Positions 15,695 to 23,636 of a DNA stretch of 64,000 nt are shown here, piece by piece. Below the pieces are notes generated by a model. It saw only the letters and a program-made list of their open reading frames with translations, did no database searches and was not told where the DNA came from. Each line of letters opens with the position of its first letter. Position 1 is the first letter of the stretch. The DNA comes from an uncultured Oscillospiraceae bacterium (GTDB lineage: Bacteria > Bacillota > Clostridia > Oscillospirales > Oscillospiraceae), in the NCBI GenBank assembly GCA_947627285.1, contig CANQVL010000008.1, forward strand, positions 1 to 64,000. Direction: 5' to 3'. The translations under genes were made by a program, and so were the position numbers.

Positions 15695-16291
15695 TTATTC
15701 TACCATGCTTCTCAAAATGCCTGTTATATCTTTTACTGCTTTAGCTGGTTTATCACTCATAATTTCCCAAACAGGCGATGTGCTTTGCTGCCCGGAAAAA
15801 TATCCTCGGGCACAGGACAGGACTGCCTCCACGTCCTGCTTTTCAAACATGGCATCAATTGCTTCGTCAAAAAAGAGCATATCACATCTTTGAGGACACT
15901 CATCATCTAATTCGATCTCATATAAATGGATTTTTGCTCTTTCTTCCTCAGGTTCCTGCTTCCAACCTGCCTCATAGAGAATTTTATAGTTTTCAAGGTT
16001 GTCGAAAAAATATTTGCATTTCAACCGACTAAGACAGTTGGGAAATTCTGTTTTGCGAACAAATTCAAAAGCACCCTCAATACTATATGTCTCATATTTT
16101 GCCCGGTCTAAACACGCCAATTCGTCGGGTACTGTCTGTTGAATTTGACCGTTGGCAATCATATCGCAAAAGTAGTCAACTCCCTTTTCAAGGGCATAAA
16201 CGAATGGAAGAGTAAGCTCAAATTTCTTCTCAAAATCGTTTTTCATTTCTTCTCCCAATATGAGCGTTTGGCTCATATGATATAAAATCAT
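15695..16291 (-). CDS. Hypothetical protein, AT-rich, possibly DUF2441-like
   Basis: A 198-residue soluble protein that I cannot assign with confidence. ATG 16291 follows a clear GGGAGG site (8 nt); the upstream extension lacks one. It opens with MILYHMSQTLILGEE, and the C-terminal half has W-E-I-M...KAVKDI. A short N-terminal YHxS strand and C-terminal WEI are seen in some DUF2441 proteins, which is weak evidence. The gene is distinctly more AT-rich than its neighbours and stands alone between repeat B and trxA, suggesting recent acquisition. Confidence 0.55.
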   Translation of the reverse strand: MILYHMSQTLILGEEMKNDFEKKFELTLPFVYALEKGVDYFCDMIANGQIQQTVPDELACLDRAKYETYSIEGAFEFVRKTEFPNCLSRLKCKYFFDNLENYKILYEAGWKQEPEEERAKIHLYEIELDDECPQRCDMLFFDEAIDAMFEKQDVEAVLSCARGYFSGQQSTSPVWEIMSDKPAKAVKDITGILRSMVE

Positions 16292-16414
16292 TCTAAACGC
16301 CTCCCCGTAACCTCGTTCCAAAAAATGTTTCAGAATTGATGGTGAGTTTTATTCATGCTGATTGATAATTGTTCATGCTTTTGACTGGGAGCACAAAGTC
16401 GAATTGGGACTTTG

Positions 16415-16458
16415 AAAAAAACGAACCAAACTGCCCTATTGTTGGGCGGGTTGGTTCG
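16415..16458 (-). terminator. Terminator of trxA
   Basis: On the minus strand a ~15-bp stem (16444-16458 with 16422-16436, two mismatches) is followed by seven T residues (plus-strand A-run 16415-16421), directly after trxA. Confidence 0.8.
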
Positions 16459-16466
16459 GGTGGGGG

Positions 16467-16772
16467 TTATTTTATGAATTCTGTGAGTTCGTCTTTGGTC
16501 AGGAGGCCGACGCTTTCTTTGGCGGGTTCGCCGTTTTTGAAGAGGATAAGGGTGGGGATGCTCATGACGTTGTAGTCGCGGGCGGTGCTGGGGGACTCGT
16601 CCACGTCCAGCTTGTAAAATTTAAGCTCCGGGTGCTCGCTCTCCGTCTCCTCCAGGATCGGCGCCATCATGCGGCAGGGACCGCACCAGGTGGCGAAGAA
16701 GTCCACGAGGACGGGGACAGGCGAATTTAAAACCTTCTCCTCAAAGCTTGCGGTATTTATCTGTTCAGCCAT
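16467..16772 (-). CDS. trxA: Thioredoxin
   Basis: A 101-residue thioredoxin with the active site ATWCGPCRMMAP near residue 29 and the cis-proline loop MSIPTLILF near residue 72. It reduces protein disulfides in the cytosol. It is divergent from trxB, its reductase, with a shared 120-bp promoter region. A GGAGG site precedes the ATG. Length and motifs are canonical. Confidence 0.95.
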   Translation of the reverse strand: MAEQINTASFEEKVLNSPVPVLVDFFATWCGPCRMMAPILEETESEHPELKFYKLDVDESPSTARDYNVMSIPTLILFKNGEPAKESVGLLTKDELTEFIK

Positions 16773-16806
16773 TTTAAAGCCTCCTTATTATATTATTGAC
16801 AGTAAT

Positions 16807-16835
16807 ATTATAAATCTTTTCTCTTCCTCTGTCAA
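16807..16835 (-). promoter_or_regulatory. trxA promoter
   Basis: TTGACA (minus strand, 16830-16835), 17-bp spacer and TATAAT (16807-16812): a perfect consensus promoter 35 bp from the trxA ATG. A weaker TATACT at 16853-16858 may serve trxB on the other strand. Confidence 0.85.
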
Positions 16836-16893
16836 TTTTTTTGAAAACGTGTTATACTGAGATATATGTATTTTTCTCATTTTGGAGGCGCTT

Positions 16894-17811
16894 ATGTACG
16901 ATCTTATTATCATCGGCGGAGGTCCGGCGGGGCTGACGGCGGCGGTGTACGCGCGAAGGGCGGGGCTTTCCACGCTGATTTTGGAGATAACCGTCTGCGG
17001 CGGGCAGATCATCAACTCGCAGAACGTTGAAAACTTTCCCTCGATCCAATCCGTTGAGGGCTGGCGGCTGGCGGACAGCTGGCAGAAGCAGGCGGAGGCG
17101 CTGGGCGCGGAGATAAGGACCGCCCAGGTAACGGGTGTCGAGCTTGAAGGGAACAAAAAGATCGTCCGCACCGCCAAGGGTGACTTTGAGGCGTTGGCGG
17201 TAATAATCTCCACCGGCGCGGGGCACAGGAAGCTGGACTGTCCCGGCGGGGCGGAGCTCTCCGGTCGGGGCGTATCCACCTGCGCCTCCTGCGACGGGGC
17301 GTTTTTCCGCGGCAGGAAGGTCGCCGTGGTTGGAGGCGGCAACACGGCATTTGAGGACGCGCTGTACCTCTCGTCCATCTGTGAAAAGGTTTACATCGTC
17401 CACAGGCGGCGGGAGTTCCGGGCGGAGAGGCGGCTTGTCGAGACTGCCCGGGGAAAGGCAAACGTTGAATTTTTGACGCCCTGCGTCCCCGCCGAGGTAA
17501 TCGCGGACGGGAACGGCCGGGTCGCCGCGCTGCGGGTGCGAAACGTGGAGACCGGCGGGGAGCTGACCCTTGAGACGCCCGGCGTGTTCACCGCCATTGG
17601 TATGATACCCAACAACGCGGCGTTCGCCAACGTGCTGAGGCTCGACGAATCCGGCTACGCCATCGCCGGCGAGGACTGCGAGAGCGGTACGCCGGGGGTC
17701 TATGTCGCCGGCGACGGGCGGCAGAAGGCCCTGCGGCAGCTGGTCACCGCCGCCGCTGACGGGGCGGTGGCGGCGACCAACGCCGCCGCGTATGTGAACG
17801 CGCTGAAATAA
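16894..17811 (+). CDS. trxB: Thioredoxin-disulfide reductase
   Basis: A 305-residue FAD/NAD(P)H flavoprotein. FAD motif GGGPAGLTAAVYARRAG near residue 8, redox CxxC in STCASCDGAFF near residue 131, pyridine-nucleotide motif VVGGGNTAFEDALYL near residue 149 and the C-terminal GVYVAGDGRQKALRQ near residue 268. In many TrxB the last motif is AGDVRxKxxRQ; here it is GDGRQK. It regenerates reduced thioredoxin. ATG 16894 follows GGAGG by 6 nt. Ferredoxin- or NADH-dependent variants exist in Clostridia, so the electron donor is not certain. Confidence 0.9.
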   Translation: MYDLIIIGGGPAGLTAAVYARRAGLSTLILEITVCGGQIINSQNVENFPSIQSVEGWRLADSWQKQAEALGAEIRTAQVTGVELEGNKKIVRTAKGDFEALAVIISTGAGHRKLDCPGGAELSGRGVSTCASCDGAFFRGRKVAVVGGGNTAFEDALYLSSICEKVYIVHRRREFRAERRLVETARGKANVEFLTPCVPAEVIADGNGRVAALRVRNVETGGELTLETPGVFTAIGMIPNNAAFANVLRLDESGYAIAGEDCESGTPGVYVAGDGRQKALRQLVTAAADGAVAATNAAAYVNALK

Positions 17812-17839
17812 CCGTACAGAGAGAAAGGAACATATTTTG

Positions 17840-18283
17840 ATGGAAAACGTGACTGTAAAGGTAAAAAAGCTGGACCCCAGGGCGATACTCCCCTCCAGGG
17901 GCTCCCCATTTTCCGCCGGAGCGGACCTGCACGCCTGCATGGACGCCCCCCTGACCGTCGCCCCCGGAGAGACGGTCATTATACATACCGGGCTCACCGC
18001 CGAGATTCCGGAGGGGTACGCGGGCTTCGTCTTTGCCCGCTCCGGGCTCGCCTCCAAGTCAGGGCTCGCCCCGGCAAACAAGGTGGGCGTGGTGGACTCC
18101 GACTACCGGGGAGAGTACATGGTGGCGCTTTATAACCACTCCCAAAAGCCCGTCACCGTAAGTCCCGGCGACCGGGTGGCCCAGCTCGTGGTGATGCCCG
18201 TGGCGTCCACGGAGTTTGTGGAGGCGGAGGAGCTTTCCGAAACGGAGCGCGGCACCGGCGGCTTCGGCTCCACGGGAAGGTGA
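17840..18283 (+). CDS. dut: dUTP diphosphatase, trimeric
   Basis: A 147-residue dUTPase with the five family motifs: SAGADLHA (1), RSGLASKSGL (2), GVVDSDYRGEYMVALYN (3), GDRVAQLVV (4) and a C-terminal RGTGGFGSTGR (5). It hydrolyses dUTP to dUMP, keeping uracil out of DNA and feeding thymidylate synthase (thyA lies at 44.4 kb). It is 28 bp downstream of trxB and likely co-transcribed. The ATG at 17840 has AAAGGA about 11 nt upstream. Confidence 0.95.
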   Translation: MENVTVKVKKLDPRAILPSRGSPFSAGADLHACMDAPLTVAPGETVIIHTGLTAEIPEGYAGFVFARSGLASKSGLAPANKVGVVDSDYRGEYMVALYNHSQKPVTVSPGDRVAQLVVMPVASTEFVEAEELSETERGTGGFGSTGR

Positions 18284-18290
18284 TACGTAA

Positions 18291-18348
18291 ATTATTTAAT
18301 GTTTATCATTAAATAATAGTTGACAAACGTATATTTCCGTGGTATACT
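18291..18348 (+). promoter_or_regulatory. DUF2975-HTH operon promoter with AT-rich operator
   Basis: TTGACA (18320-18325), exactly 17 bp, TATACT (18343-18348). Ending three bases before the -35 is a perfect 11-bp inverted repeat, ATTATTTAATG (18291-18301)/CATTAAATAAT (18307-18317). Its placement suggests an operator, most simply for the HTH protein at the end of the same operon. Confidence 0.7.
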
Positions 18349-18378
18349 GTGCCCAACTTCAAAGAGGAGGGCACATAT

Positions 18379-18993
18379 ATGGAAAAGCTCAAAAGGACAT
18401 CTAAAATACTTGACGGCTTTGCCAGGGTATTCCGCGTGATATTCATTGTGTTCGCGATATTTCTGCTGGCGGGCGCGGCTGTCGCGGCGGTACACTATTT
18501 CTCCGTCAGGGACGAGCTGACGGCGACGCTGGTGGGTGGCGATTTGCGCCTGAATTTGGGCAACGTGACGTTGAAGCTCGACCATCTCGTTCCCATGTCC
18601 GGCTATCCGATCGTACCGATAGTCATCTCGTTTTTATCCGGCGCCGTCGTGCTGGCGATAGCGTCGGTGGAGGCGCACATTCTGCACCGTATCCTGTCCC
18701 CCATGGCGCAGGGTCGTCCGTTTGACACCTCTGTGTCGGCGAACCTCCAAAAGCTTGGCTTTCTGACCCTGGCGCAGGCCGTGGTCTACGGGCTTGCCGA
18801 AGCCATAAGCACAGGAATGGCGCTGCGGCTTTTTGGGTTTGGGGAATTTCTGAATCCCGAATACGTGCAGGGCTACACGGTGAATTATCGCCTTGAGCTC
18901 GCCCGTTTTCTTGTTCCGGCGGCGCTGTTTTTACTCTCCTGGATATTCCGCTGCGGCGAGGAGTTGCAGCGTCAATCTGACGAAACGCTTTGA
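18379..18993 (+). CDS. DUF2975 membrane protein, first copy
   Basis: A 204-residue protein with four predicted membrane helices (around residues 15-40, 75-98, 130-150 and 178-198) and the DUF2975 pattern ILxxMAQGRPFDTSVSANLQKLG in its middle. It ends GEELQRQSDETL. DUF2975 proteins are nearly always followed by a small YozG-type HTH regulator, as here; their function is unknown. A GAGGAGGG site precedes the ATG at 18379. The next gene is a diverged tandem duplicate. Confidence 0.75.
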   Translation: MEKLKRTSKILDGFARVFRVIFIVFAIFLLAGAAVAAVHYFSVRDELTATLVGGDLRLNLGNVTLKLDHLVPMSGYPIVPIVISFLSGAVVLAIASVEAHILHRILSPMAQGRPFDTSVSANLQKLGFLTLAQAVVYGLAEAISTGMALRLFGFGEFLNPEYVQGYTVNYRLELARFLVPAALFLLSWIFRCGEELQRQSDETL

Positions 18994-19029
18994 GGTGGTC
19001 AGATTCCAATTATTAAGGAGGGCACATAT

Positions 19030-19635
19030 ATGGAAAAGCTGAAAAAGACCGCCCGCGTCCTTTACAGGATCGTCCGCATTTTGTACCGCCTCGGCATAGT
19101 CGGTACGATTGTCACGGCAGTCGCTCTGGTGCTGATCACTTTGCTCCCCGCTGACTCCCTTCGGCAAGTGGTGAGTTCTGCGGGCATGACCATCGAATTG
19201 GGAACGGCGGAGCTCCATCTTTCCAGGATTCTGGAACCAATCGGCGATATCCGCCTCTTTCTCTGCGCCGTCTTCGGCGTTGCCACAGCGTCTCTGGCAC
19301 TGTCCGTGTGCGCGCTGAAGCTGGTGCTGCGCATCTTGCGGCTCATGGCAGACGGACGGCCCTTTGACGGCACCGTGTCCGCCAATTTTAAGAGGCTGGG
19401 CTGGGTAACGCTGGCTGGCGTGGCGGTGCACTATGTAATGGACGGCGTGGACGCCGCCATGGATGTGTCCATGTTTGACCTGGATCAAATTTTCCGGCCC
19501 GACATGGTCAAAGGTGTCACCATCCAAAATACTGACAGCCTGTCGTCCCTGCTGATACCGGTCATGATGTTCCTGCTGTCCTATGTGTTCCGATACGGCG
19601 GGGAGCTTCAGCGCCAATCCGACGAAACGCTTTGA
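19030..19635 (+). CDS. DUF2975 membrane protein, second copy
   Basis: A 201-residue paralogue of the preceding gene. Both begin MEKLK, carry MADGRPFDGTVSANFKRLG/MAQGRPFDTSVSANLQKLG at the same place and end with the identical ELQRQSDETL. Their leaders (AAGGAGGGCACATAT) and the sequence after the stop (GAGGTGGTCA) also match, so the duplication unit included non-coding flanks. The middle of the proteins has diverged strongly, implying an old duplication with retained ends or gene conversion there. Confidence 0.75.
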   Translation: MEKLKKTARVLYRIVRILYRLGIVGTIVTAVALVLITLLPADSLRQVVSSAGMTIELGTAELHLSRILEPIGDIRLFLCAVFGVATASLALSVCALKLVLRILRLMADGRPFDGTVSANFKRLGWVTLAGVAVHYVMDGVDAAMDVSMFDLDQIFRPDMVKGVTIQNTDSLSSLLIPVMMFLLSYVFRYGGELQRQSDETL

Positions 19636-19644
19636 GGTGGTCAT

Positions 19645-19854
19645 ATGCCCATAATTTTACGCCTTGACCGGGTCATGGCGGACCGCAAGATGTCCCTGAA
19701 CACCCTCTCGGAGAAGGTGGGGATTGCCAACGTCAACCTTTCAAAAATCAAGACCGGCAAGGTCAGCGCCATTCGCTTTTCCACGTTGGAGGCGATATGC
19801 GAGGCCCTCGACTGCCAGCCGGGAGATATACTGAAATACAGCCGCGAAAAATAA
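19645..19854 (+). CDS. YozG-type HTH regulator (Cro/CI family)
   Basis: A 69-residue helix-turn-helix protein: MADRKMSLNTLSEKVGIANV, LSKIKTGKVSAIRFSTLEAI and CEALDCQPGDIL, the standard YozG-type layout. It starts 9 bp after the second DUF2975 gene with GAGGTGG as ribosome binding site. Such regulators are presumed to control their own operon; the AT-rich dyad at 18291-18317 is the obvious candidate site. Confidence 0.85.
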   Translation: MPIILRLDRVMADRKMSLNTLSEKVGIANVNLSKIKTGKVSAIRFSTLEAICEALDCQPGDILKYSREK

Positions 19855-19858
19855 AATT

Positions 19859-19890
19859 CCCCTCCGCGCCAAAAAACCGGCGCGGAGGGG
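19859..19890. terminator. Bidirectional terminator
   Basis: CCCCTCCGCGCC (19859-19870) and GGCGCGGAGGGG (19879-19890) form a 12-bp stem. The minus strand continues into a T-rich stretch (AATTTTATTTTT), so it is strongest for the leftward small membrane gene. Confidence 0.75.
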
Positions 19891-19909
19891 TTCTTGTGTG
19901 TGTTGATTT

Positions 19910-20101
19910 TTAAATGTCCGCGAAGGAATCCCGCTCCTCGGCGGTGAAGTCGGAACGGGTTTTTCCCCCGGACCTTTCCCGCTTGGCGGAGAGCGAGGTT
20001 ATCACGTCCGCGATCTGGCGGCGGAAAATGAAAACCGCGGCGACGACCGCCAGGACCGAAAGTATTATTGAAATGAGTACGATTATTTTTTTCTTGCTCA
20101 T
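19910..20101 (-). CDS. Small single-pass membrane protein
   Basis: A 63-residue protein: MSKKK, one long hydrophobic helix (IIVLISIILSVLAVVAAVFI), then a charged cytosolic tail (AKRERSGGK...AEERDSFADI). AAGGAGG precedes the ATG at 20101. No recognised family; similar tiny membrane proteins with charged tails occur next to yloU in Clostridia. It is convergent with the HTH gene and divergent from yloU. Confidence 0.6.
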   Translation of the reverse strand: MSKKKIIVLISIILSVLAVVAAVFIFRRQIADVITSLSAKRERSGGKTRSDFTAEERDSFADI

Positions 20102-20334
20102 AGATTTACCTCCTTGACTGGATATTTCCATTTTACACTGTTTCATTTGGTTTTTCAATACCCTGCCGAATAATAATTTCCCCGCCGGAATAGTATTTTT
20201 CATCACACTTTCACATTTTTGCCCCGAATACAGTGAAAAAACGTGTTTTTGACATCTTGTATACTTTGCGATAATGTAGTATAATTGTTGTGTATAGCAG
20301 CCTGTATCTTATTCTTTTATAAAGGGGTGCGGAT

Positions 20335-20685
20335 ATGGTCAGATTCAAAACGGCGCTTGGCGTCATTTCCATCTCACCGGACGTGATTACCACGCTTGTG
20401 GGCGACGCGGCGACAAGCTGCTTTGGCGTAAAGGGAATGGCTATGCGCTCGGTCACCGACGGGCTCGTCCATCTTCTCAAGCCCGAGGCCATGGGCAAGG
20501 GCGTTCACATCGCCTACGGGGAGAATTTCATCCTCATTGACCTCCACATAATCGTTGACCAGGGCGTAAACATTCCCGTCCTGTGCAGCAGCATCATCAG
20601 CGAGGTCAAGTACAAGGTCACCGAGGCCACCGGCATTGAAGTGAGGTCCGTTGACGTCTACGTGGACTCAGTAAGTTTGGATTGA
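20335..20685 (+). CDS. Asp23/Gls24-family protein (YloU-like)
   Basis: A 116-residue Asp23/Gls24 domain protein (GVISISPDVITTLVGDAATS...VNIPVLCSSIISEVKYKVTE). In Firmicutes it sits directly before the DAK-domain kinase fakA/yloV, as here, where the stop and start overlap as TTGATG. The family is linked to envelope stress and membrane association. Upstream, TTGACA (20249-20254)-N17-TAATGT and TTGTAT (20257-20262)-N17-TATAAT (20280-20285) are two overlapping promoter candidates. Confidence 0.85.
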   Translation: MVRFKTALGVISISPDVITTLVGDAATSCFGVKGMAMRSVTDGLVHLLKPEAMGKGVHIAYGENFILIDLHIIVDQGVNIPVLCSSIISEVKYKVTEATGIEVRSVDVYVDSVSLD

Positions 20686-22388
20686 TGGAGGACGAAGCCT
20701 TGATACAGTCGATAGATGCCGCGCTGTTCAAATCAATGATAATCTCCGGCGCGGCCCTTTTGGAGCAGAACAAGCAGGCAATAAACGAGCTCAACGTGTT
20801 CCCTGTCCCAGACGGGGACACCGGCACGAACATGAGTCTCACCATAGGCTCCGGCGTCACCGCCCTGAAAAACGGCAGCTTCACCACGGTCACGGCCTGC
20901 GCCGACGCTGTGGCGAGCGCCCTTCTCCGCGGCGCCCGGGGCAACTCCGGCGTTATCCTCTCCCTCCTCTTCCGGGGGATCGCCAAGAGCCTCAAGGAAA
21001 AGACCGCCTGCGGCGCCGCCGAGCTCGCCGCCGCCTTCCAGCGTGGCGTGGACGCGGCTTACAAGGCGGTCATGCGCCCCACCGAGGGGACGATTCTCAC
21101 CGTCTCACGTATCGCCGCCGAGGCCGGCAGGACATACGCCGAGACAGGCTCCGATCTGGAGGAGCTTTTTGACAGAATGATCGCCGCGGGCGACGTGGCG
21201 CTGGCGGGGACCACAGAGCAGAACCCCGTCCTCAAAAAGGCGGGCGTGGTGGACGCCGGCGGCAAGGGCTATCTTTGCATACTGCGGGGTATGCTCTCCG
21301 CCATTCTGGGCAATCCCATAGAGCACGTGGCGGCGGAGGAGCAGGAAAGCTCCGGTGCCGATTTCGCCGGTCTTTCCGACGAGGAGATAACCTTCGCCTT
21401 TGACACGGTCTTCATCGTCCGCAAAAAGGACCCGGATGTGGACCTTGATCCCTTCCGGGAGTATCTGGGCTCCATCGGCGACTCCCTGGTTATCGGCGAG
21501 GACGACGACGCCTTCAAGGTCCACGTCCACACCAACACCCCCGGCGACGCCCTGAACACCGCCCAGCAGTACGGCGTACTGGAGCTTGCGAAAATCGAGA
21601 ACATGGTCACCCAGCGTGACGACCTTGCCGCCGGCAGAAAGGCCCAGTCCACCGACGATTTGGAGGCTGTGGAGAAGGAGCTGGAGGCGCTGGAGGCGCA
21701 GAAAGACGAGCCCGTGGACGTTCCGCCCGAGAAAAAATACGGGCTTGTGGCAGTCTGCGCCGGCTCAGGTATGCACGCCGTCTTCAAAAATCTCGGGGTT
21801 GACGCCCTGGTCACCGGCGGGCAGACCATGAACCCCTCCACCGAGGACATTCTCCGCGCCGTTCAATCCGTTCCCGCGGAGACGGTCTTTGTCCTCCCCA
21901 ACAACAAAAATATAATCATGGCGGCACAGCAGTGCGACCGTCTCACCGAGAAAAACGTGGTGGTGATACCCTCAAAGACCGTCCCCCAGGGAATCTCCGC
22001 ACTGGTGTGCTTTGACGACTCACTGGAGCCAGACGAGCTCACCGACGCCATGACCGACGCCTGCGGCACCGTCCACACCGCGCTCATTACTTACGCCGCC
22101 AGGGATTCCGAATTCGACGGCAGTCACATCAAATCCGGCGAGTACCTGGCGCTTCTGGAAAACCAGCTTCTCGCCAGCACTTCCGACCTTGCCGAGCTCA
22201 TATCCGGCATCGCCGACGCCGTGCGCGGCTTCGACCCGGAGGTCATCACCATCTTCTACGGCGAGGACGTCACCGAGGACGCGGCGAAGGAGGTCGAGGA
22301 TAAGCTCGCCGAGCTTTTCCCCGACGCCGACATCCAGCTCATCTCCGGCGGTCAACCGGTATACTATTACATGATCTCGGCAGAATAA
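20685..22388 (+). CDS. fakA: Fatty acid kinase catalytic subunit FakA (DAK domain)
   Basis: A 567-residue protein. The N-terminal DhaL/DAK ATP-binding domain shows NVFPVPDGDTGTNMSLT (Asp triad for Mg-ATP) near residue 38 and RGARGNSGVILS near residue 88. The middle and C-terminal FakA domains include KEIENMVTQ-like (AKIENMVTQRDD) and TFVLPNNKNI-like (VFVLPNNKNIIMAA) segments. FakA phosphorylates fatty acids held by FakB for phospholipid synthesis. A FakB/DegV gene lies convergently next to it, supporting the assignment. ATG 20685 overlaps the yloU stop. Confidence 0.9.
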   Translation: MEDEALIQSIDAALFKSMIISGAALLEQNKQAINELNVFPVPDGDTGTNMSLTIGSGVTALKNGSFTTVTACADAVASALLRGARGNSGVILSLLFRGIAKSLKEKTACGAAELAAAFQRGVDAAYKAVMRPTEGTILTVSRIAAEAGRTYAETGSDLEELFDRMIAAGDVALAGTTEQNPVLKKAGVVDAGGKGYLCILRGMLSAILGNPIEHVAAEEQESSGADFAGLSDEEITFAFDTVFIVRKKDPDVDLDPFREYLGSIGDSLVIGEDDDAFKVHVHTNTPGDALNTAQQYGVLELAKIENMVTQRDDLAAGRKAQSTDDLEAVEKELEALEAQKDEPVDVPPEKKYGLVAVCAGSGMHAVFKNLGVDALVTGGQTMNPSTEDILRAVQSVPAETVFVLPNNKNIIMAAQQCDRLTEKNVVVIPSKTVPQGISALVCFDDSLEPDELTDAMTDACGTVHTALITYAARDSEFDGSHIKSGEYLALLENQLLASTSDLAELISGIADAVRGFDPEVITIFYGEDVTEDAAKEVEDKLAELFPDADIQLISGGQPVYYYMISAE

Positions 22389-22390
22389 TC

Positions 22391-22469
22391 AAAAAAGGGC
22401 GGAGTCCTTTTTTAAAGAGGAAAAGTTCAAAAAAAATCCGTGAATTTCGCGAAATTCACGGATTTTTTC
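22391..22469. repeat. Partial multi-hairpin repeat (HP0-HP1 only), copy H
   Basis: HP0 AAAAAAGGGC/GTCCTTTTTT (22391-22413) and HP1 (about 22431-22468, CGCG in place of the TGCG loop) match the first half of the repeat family, joined by an A-rich linker. HP2 and HP3 are missing. It sits exactly between convergent fakA and fakB and can act as a terminator on both strands. Confidence 0.75.
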
Positions 22470-22472
22470 TTT

Positions 22473-23345
22473 TTATCTCTCTGTTCCCAGATAGAACAGC
22501 GCCAGTGTTCCGGGGCCTGAGTGGGCTCCTATCACGGGGCCTATGGCGTTTATCGTTATGTCCGCCGGGTGGAGCCCGTCGTTCACAAGGGACGCCAAGT
22601 ATTTTGCGTCCTCCTCGCAGTCACCGTGGCTTATGAAGAGGTGCTGGTGGGCGACGTCCACCCCCGTGGCGGCGCACTTGTCGTAAATCGCCTTTATTGC
22701 CGCCCTCCTGCCACGCGCCTTGGACATATTTATGAGGAACCCGTCGTCGTCCACGTGGAGCACGGGCTTGATATTCAGCAGTGTCCCCACGGCGGCGGTG
22801 GCGGCGGACACCCTTCCCCCGCGCTTGAGGAAAAAGAGGTCGTCAACGGTGAACCAGTGGACGACGCCGGGGGCGGTGCGGGCGGTAAAGTCGCGAAGCT
22901 CCTCGATGCTCAGTCCCTCCAGCTTTTTCTTCGCCGCCAGGTAGACCAAAAGCCCCTGCCCCAGGGAGGCGCACTTTGAGTCGACCACGTATATTTTTCT
23001 CTCCGGGTACTTCTCCGCCAGCTCCTCCGCGGCGATTACGCCATTCTGACAGGTGCTTGAGAGCGCCGAGGCGAAGGCGATATAGAGTATGTCCTTCCCC
23101 TCCTCCAGAACCGGCTTCATTATCTCCACAAATTCGCTGGGATTGACAGCCGAGGTGGAGGCGTTGCCGCCGCTGCGCAGCGCGTCGTAAAACTCCTTGT
23201 GGGATATTTCCCGCTCGTCCGGGTAATTTCTGAATTCCCTCCCGTCCAGATTCACCCTCAGCGGCAGGATCTGTACCCCCAGCTCGTCAGCCAGGCTCGC
23301 GGGAAGGTCGCAGGAGGAGTCGGTAAGTATGATATATTCGCTCAT
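22473..23345 (-). CDS. fakB: DegV-family fatty-acid-binding protein (FakB)
   Basis: A 290-residue DegV protein: ILTDSSCDLP at the N-terminus, STSAVNPSEF near residue 62, SALSSTCQNG near 94 and the fatty-acid-head-group region HSGPGTLALFYLG at the C-terminus. FakB proteins present bound fatty acids to FakA, encoded by the convergent neighbour. Its promoter on the minus strand reads TCGACA-N17-TATAAT (about 23391-23419). Clostridia often have several FakB with different chain preferences; which one this is cannot be told. Confidence 0.9.
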   Translation of the reverse strand: MSEYIILTDSSCDLPASLADELGVQILPLRVNLDGREFRNYPDEREISHKEFYDALRSGGNASTSAVNPSEFVEIMKPVLEEGKDILYIAFASALSSTCQNGVIAAEELAEKYPERKIYVVDSKCASLGQGLLVYLAAKKKLEGLSIEELRDFTARTAPGVVHWFTVDDLFFLKRGGRVSAATAAVGTLLNIKPVLHVDDDGFLINMSKARGRRAAIKAIYDKCAATGVDVAHQHLFISHGDCEEDAKYLASLVNDGLHPADITINAIGPVIGAHSGPGTLALFYLGTER

Positions 23346-23523
23346 TTAAGGTCCCTCTCTCAAAGGCGTGACGCCGTAATTTTCTTCCTTATTATATCAA
23401 ACGCGAATCGCCTTGTCGAGTACATTATCAGTTCCGAATGTGCAAAAAATACCGCTTTATTTGAGAAGGCTCGCCCTCAAGCTGTTGGCAAACCCCAGAA
23501 AAGAGTAAGACCCCATATCAAAT

Positions 23524-23620
23524 ATTTTTCCGGCGGCATGTACGTCGGAAAAATCACCTCTTGTCGCGCAAGTGTGCCGCCTCCGGCGGCGCGCGCAGCG
23601 CGACAGCAGGACCGAAGTCC
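23524..23620 (-). repeat. Multi-hairpin intergenic repeat, copy C (lacks HP1)
   Basis: Leftward copy at the 3' end of the SLH protein gene. HP3 (23524-23554) and HP2 (outer stem 23562-23569/23598-23605; inner GCCGCC/GGCGGC) are intact. The HP0-HP1 part is replaced by a short GGAC/GTCC hairpin (about 23609-23619) just after the gene's stop codon. Confidence 0.85.
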
Positions 23621-23636
23621 CGCCCTTATTGAGCGC

